DNA of 64,000 nucleotides from Candidatus Aalborgicola bjergmarkensis. Its GTDB lineage: Bacteria > Pseudomonadota > Gammaproteobacteria > Burkholderiales > Burkholderiaceae_C. Shown in pieces: positions 27,269 to 35,468 of this stretch (positions are counted from its first letter, which is position 1; every line of letters starts with the position of its first letter). The position numbers and the translations under genes are program-made. Location of the stretch: NCBI GenBank assembly GCA_016708725.1, contig JADJFE010000040.1, forward strand, positions 143,239-207,238, written 5' to 3'. Below the pieces are notes generated by a model, which was given only the letters and a program-made list of their open reading frames with translations, made no database searches and had not been told where the DNA came from.

Positions 27269-27844
27269 ATGATCGGAAAACTGACGGGAACACTCAGTGA
27301 CAAAAATCCCCCCCAGGTGCTGCTGGATTGCGGTGGCGTGGGCTATGAGGTGCAGGTGCCCATGAGTACGTTCTACAACCTGCCAGCGGCCGGTGAGCGG
27401 GTTTCCCTGCTGACGCATTTTGTGGTGCGGGAGGATGCCCAGATTTTGTATGGTTTTGCCACTGCCGTCGAGCGGGAAGCCTTTCGGCAACTCATCAAGA
27501 TCGCCGGTGTGGGGCCGCGCACGGCTTTGGCCATTCTCTCGGGCATGAGTGTGGCTGAATTGTCACAAGCTGTGGTTTTGCAGGAATCAGGACGATTGAT
27601 CAAGGTTCCAGGCGTTGGACAGAAGACGGCGCAGCGCCTGCTGCTGGAGCTTAAAGGCAAACTCGGGTCCGATGTCGGCTCCACCGCAATGGCAACCAGC
27701 GCCCCCCACCAGACCGATATTGCACAAGCCCTTTTGGCGTTGGGTTATAGCGAACGCGAAGCCAGTGCGGCGCTGAAGGCACTGCCACCCGATGTGGGGG
27801 TGAGCGAGGGCATCAAGCTGGCGCTGCGTGCCCTGGCACGGTAG
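27269..27844 (+). CDS. ruvA: Holliday junction DNA helicase subunit RuvA
   Basis: RuvA binds four-way junctions and recruits the RuvB motor. The 191-residue protein has the OB-fold domain I (MIGKLTGTL, CGGVGYEVQVP), the two helix-hairpin-helix motifs (IAGVGPRTALAIL, VPGVGQKTAQRLL) and the C-terminal RuvB-binding domain (QALLALGYSEREASAALKAL). It is divergent from phoH. ruvB, often adjacent, is not downstream; a repeat half and a convergent gene follow instead. Confidence 0.95.
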   Translation: MIGKLTGTLSDKNPPQVLLDCGGVGYEVQVPMSTFYNLPAAGERVSLLTHFVVREDAQILYGFATAVEREAFRQLIKIAGVGPRTALAILSGMSVAELSQAVVLQESGRLIKVPGVGQKTAQRLLLELKGKLGSDVGSTAMATSAPHQTDIAQALLALGYSEREASAALKALPPDVGVSEGIKLALRALAR

Positions 27845-27870
27845 GGGTTTTACTTCACTTTGTTTTTTAT

Positions 27871-27910
27871 AGCTGCACCCGCTTATTTTACGGGCGTTAC
27901 AGCCTGATTT
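27871..27910. repeat. Half of MITE-like element between convergent genes
   Basis: The sequence agctgcacccgctta, then ttacagcctgattt, aligns with the left arm of the 8551-8723 element (agctgctcccgctta...gtacagccagattt). It fills the gap between ruvA and the convergent small gene, whose stop codon touches it. The cccg/cggg stem could act as a terminator. Confidence 0.65.
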
Positions 27911-28170
27911 CACCTATGACCACCCTTGTCGCCATCTTCCTTGGCCTGCAGGCGTACCAGCAGTGCGGTTGTCAGTTGCGAGACCTCGCTCATGGCGTTT
28001 GTCTCCACATCGAAAGCAATATCCTGTAGCGTCAACGAGAGTCTGGTCAGTGCGTCGCGCAAGTTTTCCAGATCACTGACAAGTTGTCGGCTCAGGGCAT
28101 TGTTGCGATCCGGCTTTTCTTCGGGAAGTTCCATGCTGCGCTCGCTTTGCCCGTTTTGACACAGGGCCAT
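27910..28170 (-). CDS. Small conserved-context hypothetical protein
   Basis: An 86-residue hydrophilic protein I do not recognise. The middle (~25-75; NALSRQLVSDLENLRDALTR, then LSLTLQDIAFDVETN) has a heptad-like pattern suggesting one or two long helices, perhaps a coiled coil. Its ATG immediately follows the stop of the HDOD gene (TGAATG), so the two are probably translationally coupled and it may be a partner of the HDOD protein. No membrane segment or signal peptide is visible. Confidence 0.65.
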   Translation of the reverse strand: MALCQNGQSERSMELPEEKPDRNNALSRQLVSDLENLRDALTRLSLTLQDIAFDVETNAMSEVSQLTTALLVRLQAKEDGDKGGHR

Positions 28171-29031
28171 TCAGTTACGTGAAAATCGTCTGGACTCCTG
28201 AAGGATTGCATCCAAATCCCCCAGCGAAGCCATGACTTGCGTCAGTGTACCGCCCAGTGCGGATTGCAACACGACGGGAAGTTGGTCATTGTGCACTGTT
28301 TCACCAAAGTTATAACCCAATTTACAACTAATCCGATTGGCAAGCGCCACACCATACGCTATGGCAGATGCACCCGGCTCCATTTGACTCTGCTGGCGAA
28401 TGGCATGTGCAAGCCCAGGTGGAAATTGCCATTTTTCCAACAACATGGCGCCAATTTCGAATGGATCCAGACCTGCCAATTGCTGTAGCGCAGTTTGTAG
28501 GGATATTTCATTACGCGAACAGAATTCAAGGGCCTTTTTGAATTTGTCGGGCATTGCCTGTGCTATCACTACATTGCCAAAATCATGCAGCAAACCGGCA
28601 AGAAAGAAATCATTGGCATCGGCATCAGGAAAATCAGGGAGCCTGGATGCCAGTTGTCTGGCAATGCCTGCTGTCACGAGTGAGTGCAGCAAGTAGCCCT
28701 GGCTGTCAAATCCCGCCAGAGGGTTGCGCGGTACCATGCCAATGGCTGCAATACTCAGGGCCAGGTTTTTGATGGTATTAAAGCCCAGGAACACCACAGC
28801 GTATTCAATCGAAGAAATCTTGCGTGGCAAACTGTAATAAGCCGAGTTCACCACCCGCAAAACCTTGACCGTCACCACGGGGTCCTTAACGATGACTTCC
28901 ACCAGATCCTTGGGAGCGCAGGATGTCTCGCTGGTAAGCCGCAGAATATTTTGCACACTCTCAGGAAATGCCTGCATTTTGTCAACCGCAGCGAGTATTT
29001 CTCTGGAGAGTTCAGGATTGACAAGGCCCAT
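28171..29031 (-). CDS. HDOD-domain signalling protein
   Basis: A 286-residue cytoplasmic protein made almost wholly of an HDOD domain (~15-215; VVTVKVLRVVNSAYYSLPRK, IEYAVVFLGFNTIKNLALS, FLAGLLHDFGNVVIAQ). HDOD proteins are HD-like without full catalytic residues and often act in motility, biofilm or chemotaxis signalling. It lies 7 bp downstream of the acyltransferase gene and is followed without a gap by the small gene at 27.9 kb. Confidence 0.9.
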   Translation of the reverse strand: MGLVNPELSREILAAVDKMQAFPESVQNILRLTSETSCAPKDLVEVIVKDPVVTVKVLRVVNSAYYSLPRKISSIEYAVVFLGFNTIKNLALSIAAIGMVPRNPLAGFDSQGYLLHSLVTAGIARQLASRLPDFPDADANDFFLAGLLHDFGNVVIAQAMPDKFKKALEFCSRNEISLQTALQQLAGLDPFEIGAMLLEKWQFPPGLAHAIRQQSQMEPGASAIAYGVALANRISCKLGYNFGETVHNDQLPVVLQSALGGTLTQVMASLGDLDAILQESRRFSRN

Positions 29032-29038
29032 AGCGGTA

Positions 29039-31117
29039 TTAAAGTTGCGACAACTTCAGAATGGCTTGCTTGAAATCCGGGTACATCCATGCATTGCCGT
29101 ACGCACTGAGATGGTCACCGTCAAAAAACAACGGACGCCCGTCGCGGTGGGTGCGGCAAGTGGCATCCGGGCACAGCAAGGGAAATGGATCCCAGACACT
29201 GACGTTAGGAAAGGCTTGCGCCAGGGCATGCATACTGCTTACAACCGGCTGGCGCAGCCTTTCCAGTTCGGCACGTGCTTGCTGGTTTTGTCCTACGCAA
29301 ATCGGGTTCATACGGTTGAACCAGTCCGAGCAACGGAACGGGGGCGCTCTAAAAATTGGTGTTGGCGCCATAAATACCACCTTGATCTGCTTTTGTGCAA
29401 AACGTTGTAACCATTGTTTGGCATCTGCAAAGGCTGCCTGGCGCAACTGCATAGCCTGCGGGTTGTACATTCTTTCGTACATATCGGGGATGTCAAGACT
29501 GGCCCACTGGTCGCCATAACGCTGCATGCGCAAACTGGGTAAGAACACTATATCACCAGCTGCGAGTTGTTCCAGAATGTGATCGGTGATGGCGCGCGTG
29601 AATTCCGGGCAACCCGCTGGACGGTTGTTGTCCATGGCAAACCGTAAATCCAGATAACTGCATGCCGGGAAGGTGAAAATGCTGACCGCCGTACCCTGTT
29701 CCGCACTGAGCTGCTCCAGCATGGGTGCCGACGCAATGGCGTGTGAATCACCCAGCACGACCATTTTTTTTGTGCCCACCTTGTCACGGCACTGCCTGGC
29801 GGTATAACGCCATTCCTGCCCCCTCTGAAAGGGGTAAACCTCCACGCTGACCTGGCATTGGCGGTCACCAAAATCCGGATAAGGCATACGCAAATCGGCA
29901 TGCCAGTCAATGGACGCGCGGGCAACGTTGCTCAGGCTGATATGGGTGCGGAATTGAAAAAACGCGGACAAAATTACCCAGCCTATCAAGGGCAAGAGCA
30001 GAAAAATCCCGATACGAAAACGCTTTGACTGGCTTTCAATCCAGGCATGGTGTCTGAACGGTTGTTCAATCCAGCGGTACGAAACCATAGCCAGTACGAA
30101 AGTCGTCACCAGGGCGATGCCAAACAGCAGTGCGGTGTGCAAACCAAGCGTCCAGCGCAGCAGAACGTATACTGGCCAATGCCAGAGATACAGCGAATAG
30201 GAACGCTTGCCAATCCATACCATCGGATTGGCTCCCAGAATGCGGCGTACCCAGTGTCCGGTCCAGGCCCCTGCCCCTTCGATCAGCAGCAAGGTACCCG
30301 CAACCGGCAATGCGGCCCCTGGCCAGGGAAAATCTGCCGCCTTGGTACGAAAGAAACTCAGACCTATGCACACCAACCCGATCCAGGGTAGGCATTGCCG
30401 CCACGCAGGGGGCCGCTGATCTGTGATGGTTTGGCGGCCAGCGCTGGCCAAAAACAGCAAGGCTCCCAGGGCAAGCTCCCATAGACGGCAGCCAATGAAA
30501 TAAAACGCCATCTCTGGATGGGGTTTACTGGCCCAGACGCAAGCAGCAATGGAAATCAACGTGATCAGCGCCAGACCGGCGGTGGCCAGGTGCCGCTCGC
30601 TGGCACGCCCACGCCGAACCGCTCGCACCCAGAAATAAACCAGCAAAGGGGTCAGTACATAAAACTGCTCTTCGATGCCCAGGGACCACGTATGGGTAAA
30701 GGGATTGAATTCGGCCCGTGGTGCAAAGTAGGTGTCCACATTACGTTGCATGGCCCAGTTACTCAGTCCAAACAAGGCATATTTGGCCGTGGTATCACTA
30801 AACCCACTGAGCCAACCTGGGGGGATGAACAATGTTGCCGCCAGTGCGCCAGCCACCAACACCACCATCAAGGCAGGAAAGATGCGTGCCAGTCGACGGG
30901 CGTAGAACTCGGCAATGAACGCTGGCAGAGATGCTCCACCATTGGTAGCCAGGGAAGCAGTCACAACAAAGCCAGAAATCACGAAAAATACATCCACTCC
31001 CACAAAGCCACCCGGTATCCAGGCGGCGTGCAGGTGGTACGCCATGACGGATAACACAGCAACGGCACGCAAGCCGTCAATGTCAGGGCGGTAGTTACAG
31101 GCAGCTGGAACCTGCAT
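29039..31117 (-). CDS. O-acyltransferase, acyltransferase-3/SGNH fusion (OafA/YrhL type)
   Basis: A 692-residue inner-membrane protein that acylates surface polysaccharide. The N-terminal ~370 residues form the acyltransferase-3 domain with ~10 transmembrane segments (RPDIDGLRAVAVLSVMAYHL, GVDVFFVISGFVV, RLARIFPALMVVL). The C-terminal part is a periplasmic SGNH hydrolase-like domain (VVLGDSHAIASAPML; Asp-His pair in FDGDHLSAYGN). O-antigen or similar glycan acetylation is the likely role. The ATG at 31115-31117 overlaps the ubiG stop by one base (TAATG), so it is coupled to ubiG although functionally unrelated. Confidence 0.9.
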   Translation of the reverse strand: MQVPAACNYRPDIDGLRAVAVLSVMAYHLHAAWIPGGFVGVDVFFVISGFVVTASLATNGGASLPAFIAEFYARRLARIFPALMVVLVAGALAATLFIPPGWLSGFSDTTAKYALFGLSNWAMQRNVDTYFAPRAEFNPFTHTWSLGIEEQFYVLTPLLVYFWVRAVRRGRASERHLATAGLALITLISIAACVWASKPHPEMAFYFIGCRLWELALGALLFLASAGRQTITDQRPPAWRQCLPWIGLVCIGLSFFRTKAADFPWPGAALPVAGTLLLIEGAGAWTGHWVRRILGANPMVWIGKRSYSLYLWHWPVYVLLRWTLGLHTALLFGIALVTTFVLAMVSYRWIEQPFRHHAWIESQSKRFRIGIFLLLPLIGWVILSAFFQFRTHISLSNVARASIDWHADLRMPYPDFGDRQCQVSVEVYPFQRGQEWRYTARQCRDKVGTKKMVVLGDSHAIASAPMLEQLSAEQGTAVSIFTFPACSYLDLRFAMDNNRPAGCPEFTRAITDHILEQLAAGDIVFLPSLRMQRYGDQWASLDIPDMYERMYNPQAMQLRQAAFADAKQWLQRFAQKQIKVVFMAPTPIFRAPPFRCSDWFNRMNPICVGQNQQARAELERLRQPVVSSMHALAQAFPNVSVWDPFPLLCPDATCRTHRDGRPLFFDGDHLSAYGNAWMYPDFKQAILKLSQL

Positions 31118-31824
31118 TAAAGGCTTTTTTGCGTTGCGAACAGGTAGTTGACCGAGGTGTCGGCACTCAGCGCATAACGCTTGTTCAAAGGGTTGTATTC
31201 CATGCCCCTGGTATGTAAAACCTCCAGTCCGGCAAGACGGCAATAAGCCGCCAGTTCACTGGGGCGAATCATCTTGGCGTATTCGTGGGTACCACGCGGC
31301 AAGAGGTTGAGTACATATTCAGCGCCCACGATGGCAAAAAGAAACGATTTCGGATTGCGGTTCAGCGTTGAAAAAAACACCCAGCCACCAGGCTTTACCA
31401 AGGTTGAACACGCCCGTACCACCGACTCAGGGTCTGGTACATGCTCCAGCATTTCCATGCACGTCACCAGATCGAATTGCCCTGGCATTTCAGTCGCCAG
31501 GTTTTCTGCACTCACTTCCCGGTAGGTAACGTGCATATTCTGCACTTCCAGGGCATGGAGTTGGGCCACTTTGAGTGCTTTGCTGGATAAATCAATACCC
31601 AGCACATCTGCGCCCTTGTCTGCCAGGGATTCGGCCAATATGCCGCCACCACAACCCACATCCAGCGCCCGCAGTCCCGAGACCGGACATATGGAATGAA
31701 TCCACTCCAGACGCAAAGGGTTGATCATGTGCAGTGGGCGAAACTCACTGTCCACGTCCCACCAACGGTGGGCTAATTCAGAAAACTTGGCCAACTCGGC
31801 CGGATCGGCATTGGGGGTATTCAT
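31117..31824 (-). CDS. ubiG: Ubiquinone biosynthesis O-methyltransferase UbiG
   Basis: A 235-residue SAM-dependent methyltransferase that performs both O-methylations of ubiquinone synthesis. Signature segments: FSELAHRWWDVDSEFRPLH, INPLRLEWI, motif I LDVGCGGGILAESLA, EMLEHVPDPESVVRAC and PGGWVFFSTLNRN. It sits downstream of ompA, separated by a terminator, which is the usual Comamonadaceae neighbourhood. Confidence 0.96.
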   Translation of the reverse strand: MNTPNADPAELAKFSELAHRWWDVDSEFRPLHMINPLRLEWIHSICPVSGLRALDVGCGGGILAESLADKGADVLGIDLSSKALKVAQLHALEVQNMHVTYREVSAENLATEMPGQFDLVTCMEMLEHVPDPESVVRACSTLVKPGGWVFFSTLNRNPKSFLFAIVGAEYVLNLLPRGTHEYAKMIRPSELAAYCRLAGLEVLHTRGMEYNPLNKRYALSADTSVNYLFATQKSL

Positions 31825-31848
31825 GGTTTTCTATGTTGTTGTCACAAC

Positions 31849-31874
31849 AAAAAACCCGCCGAAGCGGGTTTTTT
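31849..31874 (-). terminator. Rho-independent terminator of ompA
   Basis: An 11-bp perfect stem (aaaaaacccgc-cgaa-gcgggtttttt) with a CGAA/TTCG-type loop lies between the ompA stop and ubiG start. The A and T runs make it work in either direction, but only ompA enters it. Confidence 0.9.
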
Positions 31875-31901
31875 GGAGGATTATCGAGAAAAGTAGCCTG
31901 A

Positions 31902-32549
31902 TTACTTGGTGCGCACACCAGTCACATCGACAACAACGCGACGGTTCTTGGCGCGACCTTCCTTGGTTTTGTTATCAGCGACCGGCTGTTTCTCACCCTT
32001 GCCTTCGGTGAACAACTTGCTCTTATCAACACCCTTGGACACCAGATAGGCCTTGACCGCCCCAGCGCGTTTTTCCGAGAGTTTCTGGTTGTAAGCATCC
32101 TTGCCAACCGAGTCGGTGTGTCCAACGGCGATAACGGCTTCCAGATTCAGCATCTTCAGTTTGGCTGCCAGATCATCCAGCGCGGCCTTGCCTTCGGGCT
32201 TTAGCACAGACTTGTCAAAGTCAAAGAACGCATCGGCGGAGTATTTCACTTTTTCGGAAACTACAGGTGCTGGTGCGGGTGCAGGAGCTGGTGCGGGAGC
32301 TGGCCTCGCAGTGGGTGTCGGAGCGGCAGGTGCAGCGGGAGTTGGTTTATCTGCAGGAGGAACAAATGCACCATCACACCCAGGAGCCGCAGTCGCGGGT
32401 GTCCAGCTGCCATCACGCCAGCACTCACCGGATGCATTTTTCCAGACCTCGCCAGTAGAGTTTCTCCAGTTGTGGATTTCTTGTGCACCGGCAGTGGTAG
32501 CAAGCGCTACAGCAGCGAGGGCGATTGCTACTCGATTCAATGTTTTCAT
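31902..32549 (-). CDS. ompA: OmpA-family outer-membrane protein
   Basis: A 215-residue envelope protein that tethers the outer membrane to peptidoglycan. Signal peptide (VAIALAAVALATTAGAQ), a short Trp/Cys-containing N-terminal region (HNWRNSTGEVWKNASGECWR), a Pro/Ala linker of repeated PAPA units, and a C-terminal OmpA domain (~105-213; FFDFDKSVLKPEGKAALDDL, VGHTDSVGKDAYN, LSEKRAGAVKAYL, AKNRRVVVDV). It lacks the 8-strand barrel of E. coli OmpA. The ATG at 32547-32549 has an aaggaagg Shine-Dalgarno. Confidence 0.93.
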   Translation of the reverse strand: MKTLNRVAIALAAVALATTAGAQEIHNWRNSTGEVWKNASGECWRDGSWTPATAAPGCDGAFVPPADKPTPAAPAAPTPTARPAPAPAPAPAPAPVVSEKVKYSADAFFDFDKSVLKPEGKAALDDLAAKLKMLNLEAVIAVGHTDSVGKDAYNQKLSEKRAGAVKAYLVSKGVDKSKLFTEGKGEKQPVADNKTKEGRAKNRRVVVDVTGVRTK

Positions 32550-32820
32550 GGCCTTCCTTTTTCGTAACAAACTGCAGCATCGCTGCGAATAGTCGAAGCC
32601 CGATCAAAATCCGACCGAACCACGTTTCAACTCGAAACGTTGGGGTAATTGTGCCATAGGCAAGGCGAGTGTCTGCGCTTCATAGAGCCGAAACCCTGAA
32701 CTGCAACGACATATCGCCCTTGAATGTTGCCTGTATGCGACACGCGGCGGGCCGTAAAATGGCGGGTTATCGCCGAAATTGCCGCAAATCCACCCCACCA
32801 CCCCATGACTCCATGACCCC
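32550..32820. promoter_or_regulatory. Divergent ompA-gyrA intergenic region
   Basis: This 271-bp gap must carry promoters for both ompA and gyrA. It holds a 7-bp inverted repeat at 32622-32640 (acgtttc-aactc-gaaacgt), a possible operator or stem, and tandem ccccatgac/ccatgac words just before the gyrA start. I cannot assign -10/-35 boxes with confidence. Confidence 0.45.
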
Positions 32821-35463
32821 ATGACCCAGTTCGCCAAAGAAACCCTGCCCATCAGCCTTGAAGAGGAAATGCGGCGCAGCTACCTTGACTATGCCATGAG
32901 TGTCATTGTGGGGCGTGCCCTGCCTGATGCGCGGGATGGCCTGAAGCCCGTGCATCGGCGTGTGCTGTTTGCCATGCACGAACTCAATAACGACTGGAAC
33001 CGGCCTTATAAAAAATCCGCCCGTATTGTGGGGGATGTCATCGGTAAGTACCACCCACATGGCGACCAATCAGTTTATGACACCATCGTACGTATGGCGC
33101 AGGACTTTTCCATGCGCCACATGCTGGTGGATGGCCAGGGTAATTTTGGCTCGGTGGATGGCGACAACGCCGCCGCCATGCGTTACACCGAAATCCGTCT
33201 GGCAAAAATCGCGCACGAATTATTGGCCGACCTGGACAAGGAAACGGTGGATTTTGGCCCCAACTACGATGGCTCCGAACGAGAACCTCTGGTCTTGCCA
33301 ACGCGCGTTCCTAACTTGTTGGTCAATGGCTCCGGTGGTATCGCCGTAGGCATGGCGACCAATATTCCGCCGCACAACCTGAACGAAGTGGTCGATGCGT
33401 GTCTGCATCTATTGAAATTCCCACAAGCCTCGGTGGATGACTTGATGGAAATCGTACCGGCACCCGACTTTCCCACTGCGGGCATCATCTACGGTATCGG
33501 TGGCGTCAAGGATGGCTACCGAACCGGCCGAGGCAAAGTGATCATGCGCGCCAGATGCCATTTCGAGGACATCGACAGGGGCCAACGCCAGGCCATCATC
33601 GTTGACGAGCTGCCCTACCAGGTCAATAAAAAAACCCTGCAAGAACGCATGGCCGAGCTGGTGAACGAGAAAAAAATCGAAGGGATCAGCCACATTCAGG
33701 ACGAGTCCGACAAGTCAGGCATGCGTCTGGTCATCGAGCTCAAGCGCGGTGAAGTTCCTGAAGTGGTGCTGAACAATCTTTACAAGCAAACCCAGCTGCA
33801 AGATTCTTTTGGCATGAACATGGTGGCGTTGATTGATGGTCAACCCAAGTTGTGCAACCTGAAGGATTTGATCGAAGTCTTTTTGCAGCACCGCCGGGAG
33901 GTGGTGACGCGCCGCACCGTCTTCAATCTGCGCAAGGCACGTGAGCGTGGCCATGTGCTGGAAGGTTTGGCGGTTGCACTGGCAAACATTGACGAGTTCA
34001 TTCGCATCATCCGCGAGTCCCCTACCCCACCCATTGCCAAAATCGAGTTGATGGGTCGCAGGTGGGATAGCCAAATGGTGCGTGCCATGCTCACCCGCAC
34101 ACGTAGCGATGGCGGCACCATCAATGCAGACGATTACCGTCCTGACGGACTCGAAAAAGAGTTTGGCATGGGCGCTGACGGCTTGTACCGCTTGTCGGAA
34201 ACCCAGACGCAGGAAATTTTGCAAATGCGTCTGCAACGCCTGACAGGATTGGAGCAGGACAAGATTGTGGCCGAATACAAGGAGGTGATGGCCGTAATTG
34301 AAGACTTGCTCGACATCCTGGCCAGACCCGAGCGGGTATCGACCATCATCAGTGAGGAGTTGACGCACATTCGTACCGAGTTCGGACAATCCAGACTCGG
34401 TGCCCGCCGCAGCCAGGTGGAACACAGTTCACATGACCTGAGCACGGAAGACCTGATCACCCCCACCGACATGGTGGTCACGCTCAGCCACAGTGGGTAC
34501 ATCAAGAGCCAACCTTTGAGTGAGTATCGGGCGCAAAAACGTGGTGGCCGTGGCAAGCAAGCCACAGCAACCAAGGAAGACGACTGGGTTGATCAACTGT
34601 TCATAGCCAACACGCACGACTACATCCTGTGTTTTTCCAACCGGGGCCGTCTCTATTGGCTCAAGGTCTGGGAAGTGCCCCAAGGCTCGCGGGGTTCCCG
34701 TGGCCGTCCGATCATCAATATGTTTCCCTTGCAGGATGGGGAAAAGATCAACGTAGTTCTACCACTCACCGGCGACAAACGCAGCTTCCCTGCCGACCAG
34801 TACGTATTCATGGCCACCAGCATGGGGACAGTCAAAAAGACGGCGCTCGACGAATTCAACAATCCACGCAAAAGTGGCATCATTGCCATCGTGCTTGACG
34901 AGGGTGATTACCTGATTGGTGCAGCTCTGACCGATGGCAAACACGACGTGATGCTGTTTAGCGACGGTGGCAAGGCGGTGCGCTTTGATGAAAACGATGT
35001 GCGCCCCCTGAGTCGTCAGGCGCGCGGCGTGCGCGGTATGACGCTGGAGGAAGGTCAGGGTGTGATTGCCATGCTGGTTGCCGAAGATGAACAGCAAAGC
35101 GTATTGACGGCCACCGAGAACGGTTACGGCAAGCGTACCAGCATCACCGAATACACGCGCCATGGCCGTGGCAACAAGGGCATGATTGCCATCCAGCAAA
35201 GTGAACGCAACGGCAAGGTGGTTGCAGCCACCTTGGTGCATGCCGATGACGAAATCATGCTGATTACCGACAAGGGTGTACTGGTGCGTACCCGTGTCAG
35301 TGAAATCCGGGAACTCGGACGCGCTACCCAGGGCGTCACCCTGATCGGCATGGATGGAGGTTCCAAACTCAGCGGCTTGCAACGCATTGTTGAAAACGAT
35401 GCCAATCCACCTGATGCCAATCCACCTGGTACGGAAGATCCCGGTGCCGCGCCCAATCCTTGA
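32821..35463 (+). CDS. gyrA: DNA gyrase subunit A
   Basis: GyrA cleaves and rejoins DNA during negative supercoiling. The 880-residue protein has active-site Tyr122 (AAMRYTEIRL), the tower and coiled coil, and a C-terminal beta-propeller with the GyrA box-like QKRGGRGK (QRGGKGI-related). The quinolone region reads HPHGDQSVYDT: Gln83 where E. coli has Ser83, with Asp87 kept. The C-terminal tail has a 15-bp tandem repeat encoding DANPP twice (~35399-35428). pheA begins 5 bp after the stop; the serC gene usually found here in Burkholderiales is absent. Confidence 0.97.
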   Translation: MTQFAKETLPISLEEEMRRSYLDYAMSVIVGRALPDARDGLKPVHRRVLFAMHELNNDWNRPYKKSARIVGDVIGKYHPHGDQSVYDTIVRMAQDFSMRHMLVDGQGNFGSVDGDNAAAMRYTEIRLAKIAHELLADLDKETVDFGPNYDGSEREPLVLPTRVPNLLVNGSGGIAVGMATNIPPHNLNEVVDACLHLLKFPQASVDDLMEIVPAPDFPTAGIIYGIGGVKDGYRTGRGKVIMRARCHFEDIDRGQRQAIIVDELPYQVNKKTLQERMAELVNEKKIEGISHIQDESDKSGMRLVIELKRGEVPEVVLNNLYKQTQLQDSFGMNMVALIDGQPKLCNLKDLIEVFLQHRREVVTRRTVFNLRKARERGHVLEGLAVALANIDEFIRIIRESPTPPIAKIELMGRRWDSQMVRAMLTRTRSDGGTINADDYRPDGLEKEFGMGADGLYRLSETQTQEILQMRLQRLTGLEQDKIVAEYKEVMAVIEDLLDILARPERVSTIISEELTHIRTEFGQSRLGARRSQVEHSSHDLSTEDLITPTDMVVTLSHSGYIKSQPLSEYRAQKRGGRGKQATATKEDDWVDQLFIANTHDYILCFSNRGRLYWLKVWEVPQGSRGSRGRPIINMFPLQDGEKINVVLPLTGDKRSFPADQYVFMATSMGTVKKTALDEFNNPRKSGIIAIVLDEGDYLIGAALTDGKHDVMLFSDGGKAVRFDENDVRPLSRQARGVRGMTLEEGQGVIAMLVAEDEQQSVLTATENGYGKRTSITEYTRHGRGNKGMIAIQQSERNGKVVAATLVHADDEIMLITDKGVLVRTRVSEIRELGRATQGVTLIGMDGGSKLSGLQRIVENDANPPDANPPGTEDPGAAPNP

Positions 35464-35468
35464 AAAAC

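Noticed and set aside
32262..32330. Tandem repeat in ompA as phase-variation tract
   Set aside because: Repeat units are multiples of three encoding a Pro/Ala linker, so length change would not shift the frame.
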